Counted from the first letter of the stretch, positions 23,205 to 34,229 are shown. The stretch: 64,000 nucleotides of DNA from Locusta migratoria (GCA_026315105.1 CM048744.1:360717168-360781167); one strand, 5' to 3'. Notes: a model not told the origin generated them from the letters alone. A program made the numbers and translations.

Positions 23205-24130
23205 TCAAAACTTAAGCATAATCACTTAACGAGGACGTACCTCCTTAAAAGAATGTCAAAAGGCTTGCTGAACAAACTGAAGCTTAATTACACACCAATT
23301 GTCACACAAGTGTTAGAGAGGTTCTGATAGCTAAGGTACACCTCATACAATTGTCATCCACAACAAAAGAAGCTGTTAACCTGGTGTGTGGTAATCCCTA
23401 ACGGCTACACTTTACAGACGATCTACGGCTCTCTTGCCAATCGATCCCATCCCTTGGAGAGTCCTTGGTGGAGACTGAGTAGAAGAACATGTAATTGCAG
23501 TAGCTCATACCCCTATCTTTGAGCGATAACCCTCGGACCATCAAGGAAAATGTGCAGGTCCACAAGGCGGTTCCACATGATGCCTCCACACACCATGACG
23601 CCACCACCACCGTGCCAGTCCCTTTCCACGATGTTAATGTGGTCGTATCAGCTACCACGTTCTCTCCAGATTAAATGTGCGACATGACCATTATGCAAAC
23701 TGAAGCATGATTCATCTGTGAAGAGTACATTCCTTCCTTCTTTCTTTCATGGTCCAGTTTCGATGTTGCTGACTCCACAGTAGACGAGCCCGTCTCTGCG
23801 CAGGAGTGGACGGGACGTATGGCAACAGGCCTGCCATTTTGAGCCTCTGGTACAGTTTAGCGAGAAATTGCAATCCCTGAGGCAGCTGCAAGACCTGCAG
23901 ACAATTGTCGTGTAGGTGCATTTCGATTTCATCAAGGAGTGATATTGGTCCTGCAGAGTGTATCAGAATCGTTCTGAAAACCTGGAAATGACACTTTGTG
24001 GCAAATTCAAGGCTAATGAAACTTTGGTCTGTGTATGGCCCAAAGAGATAGACTACCATAGAGAGGCAACACCGCGACCAGAGTGAAGCAAACTGAACAA
24101 CCGTCCGCCATGTTATCGGGAGTCTAGAGG
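23205..24130 (-). pseudogene. Tc1-like element, one TIR visible, broken transposase
   Basis: The left end CACTAGCGTTCAAAACTTAA preceded by TA looks like a Tc1 terminus. Its partner is not found before the next element, so the 5' end is truncated or diverged. On the minus strand RLKMAGLLPYVPSTPAQRRA (about 23860-23800) and WSQQHRNWT precede a damaged TDES segment. After a frame change TLTSWKGTGTVVVASWC (23640-23590) corresponds to the VMVWG region, and SVSTKDSPRDGIDW follows. Frame changes occur near 23712 and 23660. Confidence 0.7.
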
Positions 24131-24172
24131 GGCGTGTTACATGACAGTAGGTTAGAATATTATTAAAATATG

Positions 24173-24543
24173 AAGCCCCGTTTACACCGAAGCGAACACA
24201 AGCGAACGAGCAGCAGCTAACGAGCATTCACACTAGTGTAAACGCTATGCGCGCGCTGTTCGGTCACGCACGGCTCGCATTCGCAAGTGCTCGCTTGTGA
24301 TCCGCTGGGTGTCGGTTCCAGGGCGAACCATCAAAGGAAGTTCGCGTCCTCTCCGCTTCAGCGCTAGCGTATGCGACAAACTGCGTATGCTCGCCTTGCG
24401 GCAGTGTTCTGTTTTCTCTTCCGTTCGCTCCGGTGTAAATAATTATTCGCAAGTACAAGCCAATGCGTGCGCGCAGAGGCGAATTCCTGGCGAATGCGGA
24501 TTCGCCTGTGTTCGCTCGTGTTCGCTACGAGTAAACGGGGCTT
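24173..24543. mobile_element. CpG-rich MITE with TIRs
   Basis: The ends AAGCCCCGTTTACACCGAAG and GCTACGAGTAAACGGGGCTT are inverted repeats. Further inward, GCGAACACAAGCGAACGAG pairs with TTCGCTCGTGTTCGCT. The flanks allow a 3-bp TGA/TAA duplication, which would fit a PIF/Harbinger-like MITE, but this is uncertain. The interior is non-coding and rich in TTCGC words. Confidence 0.7.
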
Positions 24544-25033
24544 AACTGTTTACGCCTTTCAGTTTTAGCCAGAACAATTTTGCCGCCGTGTATAGTGCGT
24601 AAACGCTTTATATACATCGTTTCTCGAAAGTTTCAGAAGCTTTATTTTAAGTACAGCACTCCCGACGATCAGCAGCATTTGCAACTGAACGATATGGCCT
24701 GCGAGACAAATTTACGTTTCTTTTTGTACATCGTTTCCAACAGAAAATTTTCGAAAACTGGTAGACGTTTCAGAGACTAACGTTTTACTGTAAGATTACG
24801 TTAATTTCATTTAATGTTAGAAGCAGGAACTATTGCATGGGCCAAGGAAATACAATCCCACACTGGAGCTTCATACATAAGCCAGTAGAATATGCAATGA
24901 AGTTTGTAGTTTGTCGTACGTTTAACGAAGTACTAGTCAGTTTTATGCTTGTCTTTCTCATGAATCAGATTTCGGTACTCTGAATCAAAATACAAGGAAA
25001 CTACCATTAGCGAATGTCTTTATTTGGAATTTA
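24544..25033. other. No recognisable feature
   Basis: Short open frames only (for example 24580-24780), with no motif. Confidence 0.4.
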
Positions 25034-25046
25034 CCTTGCCGTTTCA

Positions 25047-25246
25047 AAACAAATGTTCAAATGTTTGTTAAGCTTAAGGGACTTAACTGCCGGGTCATCA
25101 GTCCCTAAACTTACAAACTTCTATGAACTACCTTACACTAAAGACGACACAAGCATCCATGGCCGAGGGAGGATTCGAACTCCTGACCGTAGCGGCCGTG
25201 CAGACTGTGAATCGCGCGCCGCAGACCGCTCGGCCACCGCGGCCGG
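25047..25246 (-). mobile_element. SINE (family S), reverse copy
   Basis: Plus-strand words are GTTCAAATGTTTGTTAAGC, GGGTCATCAGTCCC, GAGGATTCGAACTCC and CGGCCACCGCGGCCGG. The 13-bp duplication CCTTGCCGTTTCA flanks it (25034-25046 and 25247-25259). Confidence 0.93.
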
Positions 25247-25539
25247 CCTTGCCGTTTCAGCTTTTATGATGAAAAGTGCGTTAAATATTGTCGCGTTGAA
25301 ATTGAAGCAGGCTTGACTTCGAAGGCAGGGTTGTCGAGTGAACACAGCGCTTATACTGAAAGCAGGTTTATTGCGAACTGAAATGTAAACGCACTGACTA
25401 CCTCTCTGCTAATTATACACAGACAGAATGTACCAGAAATTAGGAGAATAGGTAACATAAGAAACACGTAGAAATTACAAGTGGACATAAGAAGCATGCA
25501 GAACATTCTGGAAATGTTAATTACAAAAAAATAATTTTT

Positions 25540-25601
25540 GGTCGGGAACGGGATTGAACCGGCGACATAGTCCGTGACGCTACCCCTTGCGCCACGCCGG
25601 C
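25540..25601 (-). repeat. tRNA-like sequence (pseudo-tRNA or SINE head)
   Basis: The minus strand reads GCCGGCGTGGCGCAAGGGGT (A-box-like) and CCGGTTCAATCCCG (B-box). The T-stem has mismatches and no clean seven-base acceptor stem can be built, so I do not call a functional tRNA. Confidence 0.5.
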
Positions 25602-26331
25602 ACTTGATTGACGTGGATCTCGCGACAATTTATTCAGCCTTACTTCCTTCACTTCATACATAAAACTTTATTTCAAGATTTGAAGGACAAATACGAGTGC
25701 TTCGTGTCGAAAACCAATTCTCTCTTCTCATTGCAACAACCCATTTCTTCTTCAGTAGCTTGTTTTCTACGGAAACCTTGGATAAAATCTGTTTAACTTT
25801 ATCAACATTTAACTCAAATGTGCAAAACAATTAACACATTACTCTTTTGAAATAAGAGATATTCGCAGTATTTTTGCATCTGCTGGTACAGTAATACGTT
25901 ACACAAACATTAGGCATGATTTCTTAAAGAACTACTCTACTCTCACTTGGTCGCACACGTACTACTGTCTCGATTTCAGAAAGCCACTGCCCGACTTCCG
26001 ATAATATGGCGACTAGTAGTACAGCGTAGCACCACAGAAAGCGCTAAATATCGTGTCATCGCCCCTCTATGTTTATTCTATCTGCTTGGTCTGGCCTGCT
26101 TCAAGGCGGACCAGTATTCTGCCCTGCAGAACAGGGTCCAAATGGCATCGTTGTGGCATTATGCAGTTCCTTTACCATGAGACTACACTTCGCTCACAGT
26201 AACAGGACAGAAACGAGTGGAAAAATTAGCAGTCTAAGGCAAAGGCCTCGTTGACCCTGCAGTTAAGCCACTAACCCAATCATGGATACTCCCTTACTAT
26301 ACAGAGAACACAGGTATGGCTGGTAGGTAAA
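25602..26331. other. No gene recognised
   Basis: Intergenic. A 77-codon open stretch at 25947-26180 has no recognisable motif. Confidence 0.4.
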
Positions 26332-26398
26332 TACGAGGCGCGTCCAGAAAGTAAGTTCCGTTTGGTTATATAAAACGAAAGGGTACAAAAAAAAAGTG
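26332..26398. mobile_element. mariner terminal fragment
   Basis: TACGAGGCGCGTCCAGAAAG followed by TAAGTTCC matches the usual start of many mariner elements (TACGAGG...CCA.AAAGTA). It is cut off after about 65 bp by the end of a Penelope-like element. Confidence 0.6.
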
Positions 26399-26464
26399 TT
26401 TCTTCAGTTTCTCCCGGCGTATTTCATAATCAAAATATCCACGGGTGTACTGCCGGTCTATAGT

Positions 26465-26520
26465 GTCCAACGGGCACAATATTTTGGCGATCATACATGT
26501 CGCCATCATCAGGTGAACTG
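26465..26520 (-). other. Hammerhead-ribozyme-like core in PLE A terminus
   Basis: The minus strand has CTGATGA (26506-26512), then a perfect five-pair helix GGCGA/TCGCC (26500-26504 with 26486-26490), then AAAA where GAAA is expected. PLE termini are known to carry hammerhead motifs. Helix I is not evident, so activity is doubtful in this copy. Confidence 0.4.
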
Positions 26521-27249
26521 ACGGATGAGCTACTAGCAACGCGCCGGCAAGGAAATCGGCACGCTACGGCCGCTCGAAGGGAACTGGGTTCTAGCCCGGT
26601 AGCGAGCCATTTAAATACCCTCGGCCTGCGGAGCGACTCCTCCGCGGTCCGCGCCCCGAGCCGCGGCCGCGCAGTGGAACCGATTGCGACGGCGTCTGAG
26701 ATGACGGCGGTGTGAGGGCTCTGTCCGCCGTGGTCGTCACTTCGTTACGTTTGCTAGATTTACTCTTAATTAACCCAGTCGCTGGTTCCCAAGCTTTGCT
26801 AAGATTACAGCCATAGTCACGGTTTATGAAGTCGTCACTTGTGCGAATTTTCAACGACGTAGTCCCAGTAACTCGACGTCTGTACCAGAATCCTAGTGCG
26901 TTCATACTCCATCGCATGATTCTCCGACAAACAATGTTCAGCGACCGCCGACTTGCTCGGATACATCAATAGTGTGTGCTTCTGGTGTTCAACGCATCGA
27001 TCCTCGACGGTACGCATCGTATGTCCAATATATGACTTTCCACACTGACACGGAATCTGGTACACGCCGGCCGTCCTCAAACCGAGATCATCTTTGGCGC
27101 TCCCCACCAGTGCACGAATTTTATTCGGCAGACAAAAAACAGTTCCAACCTGGTGTTACTTTCAAAATGCGGGCGACCTTCCCCGAGAGTGCGCCGGTAT
27201 ATGGAACGAACGCAGTGCCTAGATCCTCCCTCATGTTTTCATCCGTTTC

Positions 27250-27454
27250 AAAAAACAAGTTCAAATGTTTGTAGAACTTAAGGGACTTAACTACGGGGTC
27301 ATCAGTCCCTAAGCTTACAAACTACTTATGAACTAGCTAAGACTAAGGACGGCACAAATATCCATGCCCAAGGGGGGATTGAGAACTCCCGATCGCAGTG
27401 GCCGTGCAGACCGTGACTGGAGCGCCTCAGTCTCCTCGGCCACCGCGGCCGGCG
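27250..27454 (-). mobile_element. SINE (family S) inserted in PLE A
   Basis: Family words in reverse order: AAGTTCAAATGTTTGTAGAA, ACTACGGGGTCATCAGTCCC, CATGCCCAAGGGGGG and CACCGCGGCCGG. The 10-bp duplication CATCCGTTTC flanks it (27240-27249 and 27455-27464). Confidence 0.92.
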
Positions 27455-27903
27455 CATCCGTTTCCACAGGTTGTGATGTAGTGGTTGGGCGGATAGCCCG
27501 CTGAATCTGCCCCTCTGAGTACCCATTTTTTTTCTAAATACAGTTCTCAGGTGTTCTAATTCCTGGGGTAGACTCTCTGCGTCGGAGATAGTGCGCGTCC
27601 TATGTACTAGAGTTTTAAGTACCCCATTCCTCTGTGAAAGGTGGTGACAGCTGTCTGCGTGTAAATACAGATCAGTGTGCGTTGTCTTCCGATATACACT
27701 ATGACCCAGGGTGCCGCCAGCTCTTCTCTTGACCAAGACGTCAAGGAACGGCAATTTACCCTCCGTTTCAGTCTCCATAGTGAATTTGATGTTGGGGTGT
27801 ATGGAGTTCAGATGTGTAAGGAAATCAAGGAGTTTATCCATACCATGTGGCCAGATGACGAAAGTGTCGTCCACGTAACGGAAAAAGCAAGTAGTTTTCC
27901 ATT

Positions 27904-28263
27904 CAGATGACTCCAGGGCTTCCTCCTCGAAATTCTCCATTTACAAATTTGCGACTACAGGGGAGAGTGGGCTACCCATGACCTACTTAAACTAACCTAA
28001 GGACATACAATGTTGGCTTTCACGGTAGGAGTTGTCATAACTTGAAACTTCCGGGCTGGGATGCTGTGGTCCATGCGTAAAACTTTCCCCTGACGTTTCG
28101 CTTTGGACTGCGGAAGGCATCCTCGGAGGTGAAGCAGCAAACTGACACAAAATGCCACTTTCAAAATCCAAAAGCTTTGTGGCGTTAGATGACGCCAGAG
28201 CTTCCTCCTCGAAATTCTCCATGTACAAATTTGCGACCATAGGGGAGAGTGGGCTACCCATGG
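27904..28263. repeat. 75-bp direct repeats around a 210-bp insert in PLE A
   Basis: PLE coding sequence at 27904-27978 (AGATGACTCCAGGGCTTCC to GGGCTACCCATG) is repeated at 28189-28263. The 210 bp between them begin with SINE-like ACTTAAACTAACCTAAGGAC and contain a CGAAACGTC-type PLE-terminus word on the minus strand. The direct repeats look like an unusually long insertion duplication. Confidence 0.75.
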
Positions 28264-29141
28264 CGACTCCCTCCGTTTGTTCGTAGTATTCGCCATTGAA
28301 AAGAAAATACGTGGAGGTCAAGACATACCTAAAAAGTTCGGTGGTCTTCTCGTCAAACTTCTGACCAATCAAATCTAGTGACTCTCGAAGGGGCACGCTC
28401 GTAAACAACGAAACGACGTCAAAACTCACCATGATATCTGACTCATCCAGCCTGAAGCTGTTAAGGCGTTTAACAAAATCCACGGAATTACGGATGTGAT
28501 GAGGGCATTTACCCACATAAGGACTTAATATTCCCGTCAAGTATTTGGCCAACAAATATGTAGGTGCTCTGATGTTACTGACAATGTGTTACTGACAATG
28601 GGACGTAACGGCACCTCATCTTTGTGAACCTTAGGGAGTCCATAAAGTATTAACGGTACAGGACCTTGAGGTAGCAGTTTCTTGGCGACACCCTCCGGTA
28701 AATCCGCATCCTTGAGAAGCGCCCTCGTCTTGTTTTCCACCTTCTTTGTGGGGTCAACGCTGATCTTCCGGTAGGAATCGTCATTTAGCAGGCTCTGCAT
28801 CTTTTCAGTGTAGTCCTTATGGGAGACAACAACCGTAGCATTGCCTTTGTCAGCCGGTAAGACAACAAATTCAGGGCGCTCCCTCAGGTCACGAATGGCC
28901 GCCCTCTCTTTACTAGTGATGTTCGACTTCATGGGCTTGGATTTCGTCAACGCACGACAAGTTTCACGACGTATTTCCTCAGCTGATTCATGCGGAAATC
29001 GAGCTGCAATCTGTTCAACAGCACTAATAATTTCTGCGACCGGTGTGAACTTGGGGGTAGGAGTAAAGTTGAGTCCTTTCTCCAAAACCGAGACCGCATC
29101 ATCACGTAAGTCCATGCCACTGAGATTGATGACAGGGCGCT

Positions 29142-30706
29142 TCTCAAGGACACGGATTTACCAGAGGGTGTCACCAAAAACTGCTACCTCAAGATCCAGT
29201 ACCGCCAAGACGTTACGGACTCCCTAAGGTTCACAAAGATGGAGTGCCATTACGCCCCATTGTCAGTATCATCGGAGCACCTATATATTTGTTGGCCAAA
29301 TACTTGAGGGGAATATTAAGTCCCTATGTGGGTAAATGCCCTCATCACACCCGTAATTCCGTGGATTTTGTTGAACGCCTTGGCAGCTTCAGGCTGGATG
29401 AGTCCGATATCATAGTGAGTTTTAACGTAGTTTCGTTGTTTACGAGGATACCCCTTCTAGAGTCACTAGATTTGATTGGTCAGAAGTCTGACGAGAAGAC
29501 CACGGAACTTTTTAGGCATGTCTTGACCTCCACATATTTTCTTTTTAATGGCGAATACTACAAACAAACGGAGGGAGTCGCAATGGGTAGTCCACTCTCC
29601 CCTGTGGTCGCAAATTTGTACATGGAGAACTTCGAGGAGGAAGCCTTGGCGTCATCTGAATGGAAACCTACTTGCTTTTTCCGTTACGTGGACGACACTT
29701 TCGTCATCTGGCCACATGGTATGGATACACTCCTTGACACATCTGAACTTCATACACCCCAACATCAAATTCACTATGGAGACAGAAACGGAGGGTGAAT
29801 TGCCGTCCCTTGACGTCTTGGTCAAGAGAAGAGCTGATGGCACCCTGGATCATGGTGTGTAACGGAAGACAACGCACACTCATCTGTATCTACACGCAGA
29901 CAGTTGTCACCACCCTTCACAGAAGAAAGAGGTACTTGAAACTCTAGTACATAGGGCGCACACTATCTCCGACGCAGAGAGTCTACCCCAGGAATTGGAA
30001 CACCTGGGAACTGTATTCCGATAAAAATGGGTACTCAGAGTGGCAGATTCAGCAGGGCTCTCCGCCCAACCACTACAGCACAACCTGTGGAAACGGATGA
30101 AAACCGAGGGAGGAGGTAGACACTGCATTTATTCCATATACCGGCACACTCTGAGGCAAGGTCGCCCGCATTTTGAAGAAACACCAAGTTGGAACTGTCT
30201 TTTGTTTGAGGAAGGCCGGCGTGTACCAGATTCCTTGTCAGTGTGACAAGTCATATATTGGACAGACGATGCGTACCGTCGAGGATAGATGCATTGAACA
30301 CCAGAAGCACACACGATTGATGTATCCGATCAAGTGGGCGGTCGCTGAACATTGTTTGTCGGAGAATCACGCGATGGAGTATGAACGCACTAGGATTCTG
30401 GTACAGACGTCGAGATACTGGGACTGCGTCAGTAGAGAGGCCATTGAAATTCGCACTAGTGACGACCTCATAAACCGCGACTGTGGCTATAATCTTAGCA
30501 AAGCATGGGAATCAGCGATTGGGTTAATTAAGAGTAAATCTAGCAAACGTAACGTAGTGACGACCCCGGCGGACAGAGCCCTCACATCGACGTCCTCTCA
30601 GACGCCGTCGCAATCGGTTCCATTGCGTGACCGCGGCGCGGGGCGCGGACCACGGAGGGGTCGCTCCGCGGGCCGAGGGTACTCAAATCGCCTGCCACCG
30701 GGTTAG
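29142..30706 (+). pseudogene. PLE reverse transcriptase/GIY-YIG endonuclease, broken (copy B)
   Basis: The main RT frame (29244-29798) has PLRPIVS, DIIVSFNVVSLFTRIPL, EGVAMGSPLSPVVANLYMEN and FFRYVDDTFVIWPHG, so the YVDD pair is kept. The frame changes near 29740 (HLNFIHPNIKFTMETE is read in another frame), and stop codons lie near 29860 and 30022. The GIY-YIG part (30173-30706) has AGVYQIPCQCDKSYIGQT, with GVY and YIG intact, then VEDRCIEHQKHTRLM, RTSDDLINRDCGYNLSKAW and a basic GRGPRRGRSAGRG tail. That tail frame is open for 177 codons and better preserved than in copy A. Confidence 0.9.
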
Positions 30707-30777
30707 AACCCAGTTCCTTTCGAGCCGCCGTATCGTTCGGATCTCCGTGCCGGCGCATTTCCAGGAGCTCATTCCGT

Positions 30778-30842
30778 CAGTTCACCTGATGATGGCGACA
30801 CGTGTGATCGCTGAAATATTGTGCCCGTTGGACACTATAGAC
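30778..30842 (+). other. Hammerhead-ribozyme-like core in PLE B terminus
   Basis: CTGATGA at 30786-30792, helix II GGCGA (30794-30798) with TCGCT (30808-30812, one G-U pair), GAAA at 30813-30816, then TATTGTG (30817-30823) able to pair with CACTATA (30833-30839). Core order and spacing match a hammerhead; helix I pairing is weak. Confidence 0.45.
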
Positions 30843-30926
30843 CGGCAGTACAACCGTGGATATTTTGATTATCAAATACGCAGGTAGAAACTCAAGAATC
30901 ACAAAATATCGAATGTTTGTTAATCT

Positions 30927-33900
30927 GTTGTTGTTGTTGTGGTCTTCAGTCCGGAGACTGGTTTTAATGCAGCTCTCCACAATACCCTATCCTGAGCAAG
31001 CCTCTTCATCTCCACATAAGAACGGCAACCCACATCTGTCTGAATCTGCTTACTGTATCCATCTCTTGGTCTTCCTCTGCGATTTTTTCCCCATACACTT
31101 CCCTCCAACGCTAAATTCACAATTCCTTGATGTCTAAGAATGTGTCCCACCAATCTATCCCTTCTTTTAGTCAAGGTATGCCAGAAATTCCTTTTCTCCC
31201 CTATTCTGTTCAGTACCTCTCATTAGTTACGCGATCCACCCACCTAATCTTCAGCATTCTTCTGTAGCACCATATTTCAAAAGCCTCAATCCTCTTCCTG
31301 TCCGCACCGCTTATCGTCCATGTTTCACTTCCATACAAGGCAACACTCCATACAAATGCCTTCAGAAAGGACTTCCTTAGGTTTAAATCAATATTCGATG
31401 TTAACAAATTTCTCTTTTTCAAGAATGCTTTTCTACCCATTGCCATTCTGCATTTTATATCCTCTGTACTGCGACCATCATTTGTTATTTTACTGCCCAA
31501 GTAACAAAACTCATCTACCTCCTTTATCGCTTCGTTTCCCAATCTAATTCCTTCAGCATCACCTGATTTTCTTACACTGCACTCCATTACCCTAGTTTTG
31601 CTCTTGTTAATGTTCATCTTATATGCACCTTTCAGCACACTGTTCATTCCGTTCAACTGCTCTTCCAGATCCTTTGCTGTCTCTGCCAGAATTACTATGT
31701 CGTCGGCAAAACGGAATGTTTTTAATTCTTCCCCCTGAACTTTAATTCCTTCGCCAAATTTCTCCTTGCTTTCCTTTATAGCTTGCTCAATGTACAAATT
31801 GAACAACAATGGAGAAAGACTACAACCCTGTCTCACTCCCTTTCCAACCACTGCATCCCTTTCATGCCCTTCAACTCTGACAACCGCTGTCTGGTTTTTG
31901 TACAAGTTGTAAATAACCTTACGTTCCCTATATTTTACTCCTGCTTGCTTCAGAACTTTAAAGAGTTTATTCCAATCAACATTGTCAAAAGCCTTCTCCA
32001 AATCTACAAAAGCTAGAAATGTAGGTTTGCCTTTTCTTAATCTATCTTCTAGGATAAGCCGTAAAGTCAGTATTGCCTCCCGTGTTCCTACATTTCTCCT
32101 GAACCCAAACTGATCTTCCCCGAGGTCGGCTTCTACCAGCTTCTCCATCCTTCTGTATATAATTCGCGTTAATATTTTGCAACCATGACTTATTAAACTG
32201 ATGGTTCTGTAGTTTTCACACCTGTCTGCACCTGCTTTCTTAGGGATGGGGATTATAACATTTTTCTTAAAGTCTGAGGGTATTTCACCTGTCTCATACA
32301 TCTTACACACCAGGTGAAACAATTTTGTCATGGCTGGTTCTCCCAGAGACTTCAGTAGCTCTGAGGGAATATCATCTACTCCAGGCGCCTTGTTTCGACT
32401 TTGGTCTTTCAGGGCTCTGTCAAATTCTTCTCTCAGTACAGTATCTCCTATTTCATCTTCATCTACATCCTCTTCCCTTCCTACAATATTGTCTCGAAGT
32501 TCATTTCCTTTGTAGAGCCCCTCTATATACTCCTTCCACCTTTCAGCTTTCCCTTCTTTGCTGAGAACTGGTTTTCCATCAGAGTCCTTGATATTCATAG
32601 AGCTGTTTTTCTTATCTCCAAATGTTTCTTTTATTTTCCTGTAGGCTGTATCTATTTTTCCCCTATTTATACATTCTTCTACATCCTTGCATTTGCCTTC
32701 TAGCCACTCCTGCTTAGCCATTTTGCACTTCCTGTCAATCTCATTTCTTAGTCGTCTGTACTCCATTTTACCTGTTTCATTTACTGCTTTTTTATATTTT
32801 CTCCTTTCATCGATTAAATTTAGTATCTCCTGTGATATCCAAGGATTTTTTGTAGGTCTTTCCTTCCTACCTAGTTTGTCATCTGCTGCCTTCACTATTT
32901 CATCTCTCAATTGTACTCATTCCTCCTCTACTGTTTTATTTTCCCCTGTTTCTGTCAATTGTTGCCTAAAGCTCCCTCTGAAATTCTTAAGAACCTCAGT
33001 TTCCTTCAATTTATCCAGGTCCCATCTCCTTATTTTCCTACCTTTTTGTAGTTTCTTTAGTTTCAGCCTACAGTTCATAACCAACAAGTTATGGTCAGAG
33101 TCTATATCTGCCCCTGGGTATGTCTTACACTGTAGAACCTGGTTCCGAAATCTATGTCTTACCATTATAAAATCTATCTGGTATCTTCCGGTGTCTCCTG
33201 GTCTCTTCCACGTATACAACCTTCTTTTGTGATTCTTGAACCAGGTGTTTGTTATAACTAAATTATGTTCTGTGCAAAATTCTACCAGGCGGCTTCCTCT
33301 TTCATTCCTTTTGCCCAGACCATATTCACCTACTATCCTCCCTTCCCTTCCTTGTCCTACTACCGAATTCCAGTCTCCCATAACAATTAAGTTTTCCTCT
33401 CCCTTAATTGTCTGAATAATTTCCTTTAGCTCCACATATATTTCCTCATCATCGGCAGAGCTAGTTGGCATATAAACCTGTACTACTGTTGTCGGTGTTG
33501 GCTTCGTATCTATCTTGACAATGATAATTCGATCACTGTGCTGGTCATAGTAGTTTACCCGCATTCCTATTTTCTTATTAATTATCAATCCTACTCCTGT
33601 GATACCCCCAATTGATTTTGTATTTATAATCCTGTACTCACCTGACCAGAAATCCTGTTCATCCTGCCACCGAACTTCGCTAATCCTCACTATATCTAAT
33701 TTCAACCTATCCATTTCCCTTTTTAAATGTTCTAATTTTCCTACTCGATTAAGGGATATAACATTCCACGCTCCGACCCGTAGAATGCCAGTATTGTCTT
33801 TCCTGATAATCACATCCTCCTGAGTAGTCCCCGCCCGGAGATCCGAATGGGGGACTATTTTACCTCCGGAATATTTTACCCGAGAGGATGCCATCATCAT

Positions 33901-34206
33901 ATGTTCATACAGTAGAGCTGCATGTCCTCGGGAAGGGTAACGGCTGTAGTTTCCCCTTGCTTTCAGCCGTTCGCAGTAGCTGTGTGGCAAAGCCACATTA
34001 GCTGATGTTACAAGGCCAGCTCAGTCAATCATCCAGACTGTTGCCCCTGTAACTACTGAAAAAGCTGCTGCCCCTCTTCAGGAACCACACGTTTGTCTGG
34101 CCTCTCCACAGATACCCCTCCGCTGTGGTTGCACCTACGGTACGGCTATCTGTATCGTTGAGGCACGCAAGTCACCCCACCTCGGCAATGTCTGTGGTTT
34201 ATGGGC
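30927..34206 (-). mobile_element. RTE-like LINE, copy 2, near full length
   Basis: Same structure as copy 1: (GTT)n at the 3' end (30927), a long ORF region, and the same 5' UTR up to about 34206. The copies are very similar along their whole length, including UTRs. No clear target-site duplication is found: AATGTTTGTTAATCT on the left does not match CTATTGTACTAAATT on the right. It lies directly beside PLE B. Confidence 0.92.
30935..33996 (-). pseudogene. RTE-like endonuclease/RT with one nonsense codon and one frameshift (copy 2)
   Basis: The frame from ATG at 33996 runs 359 codons to TGA at 32917-32919, where copy 1 has TGG (Trp 363). It then continues in frame for about 568 codons to 31210. 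A single missing C near 31218, in CACCTCCTC of copy 1, shifts the frame, and the tail resumes at 31174-30920 (GHILRHQGIVNLALEGSVWG). A 9-bp in-frame deletion removes three residues around EEIEEIYEE. Endonuclease motifs (WNVISL, SEVRW, GDWNSVV, SDHN) and RT motifs (AFVDLEKAFD, GVRQGCSLSP, FADD) are all present. Confidence 0.92.
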
Positions 34207-34229
34207 TATTGTACTAAATTATAGTCGTC

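Larger units (their letters stand above)
26560..29137 (-). pseudogene. PLE reverse transcriptase/GIY-YIG endonuclease, broken (copy A)
   Basis: The N-terminal part (about 29137-28600) has NLSGMDLRDDAVSVLEKGLN, then EFVVLPADKGNATVVV and LYGLPKVHKD, all typical of Penelope RT. A 13-bp tandem duplication (GTTACTGACAATG) near 28575-28600 shifts the frame. The RT core resumes with DIMVSFDVVSLFTSVPL, EGVAMGSPLSPMVANLYMEN and, after the insert, FFRYVDDTFVIWPHG, so the catalytic YVDD is present. PFLDVLVKRRAGG follows. After the SINE, the GIY-YIG domain reads AGVYQIPCQCGKSYIGHT (GVY and YIG at about 27065-27015) with VEDRCVEHQKHTLL. At least three breaks make it non-functional. Confidence 0.9.
26399..29139 (-). 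mobile_element. Penelope-like element A (minus strand)
   Basis: Reading the minus strand from 29139: N-terminal region, RT with YVDD, GIY-YIG endonuclease, then a terminal region ending at AGTTTCTCCCGGCGTATTTC. A SINE (27250-27454) and a 210-bp insert with 75-bp flanking direct repeats (27904-28263) interrupt it. The terminal region carries a hammerhead-like core. Element B is its mirror image from 29140 on. PLE assignment rests on RT joined to a C-terminal GIY-YIG domain. Confidence 0.9.
29140..30893 (+). mobile_element. Penelope-like element B (plus strand, 5'-truncated)
   Basis: Same family as element A in opposite orientation. It starts inside the RT N-terminal part (RALLKD, about 29141) and runs to a terminus GATATTTTGATTATCAAATA that mirrors the end of A. 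The junction with A near 29140 is head to head. Confidence 0.9.

Noticed and set aside
25540..25601. Functional tRNA gene
   Set aside because: A- and B-box-like words are present, but the T-stem has mismatches and no acceptor stem can be built.
30786..30839. Confirmed active hammerhead ribozyme
   Set aside because: Core order is right, but helix I is not paired in this copy, so it is reported only as a candidate.
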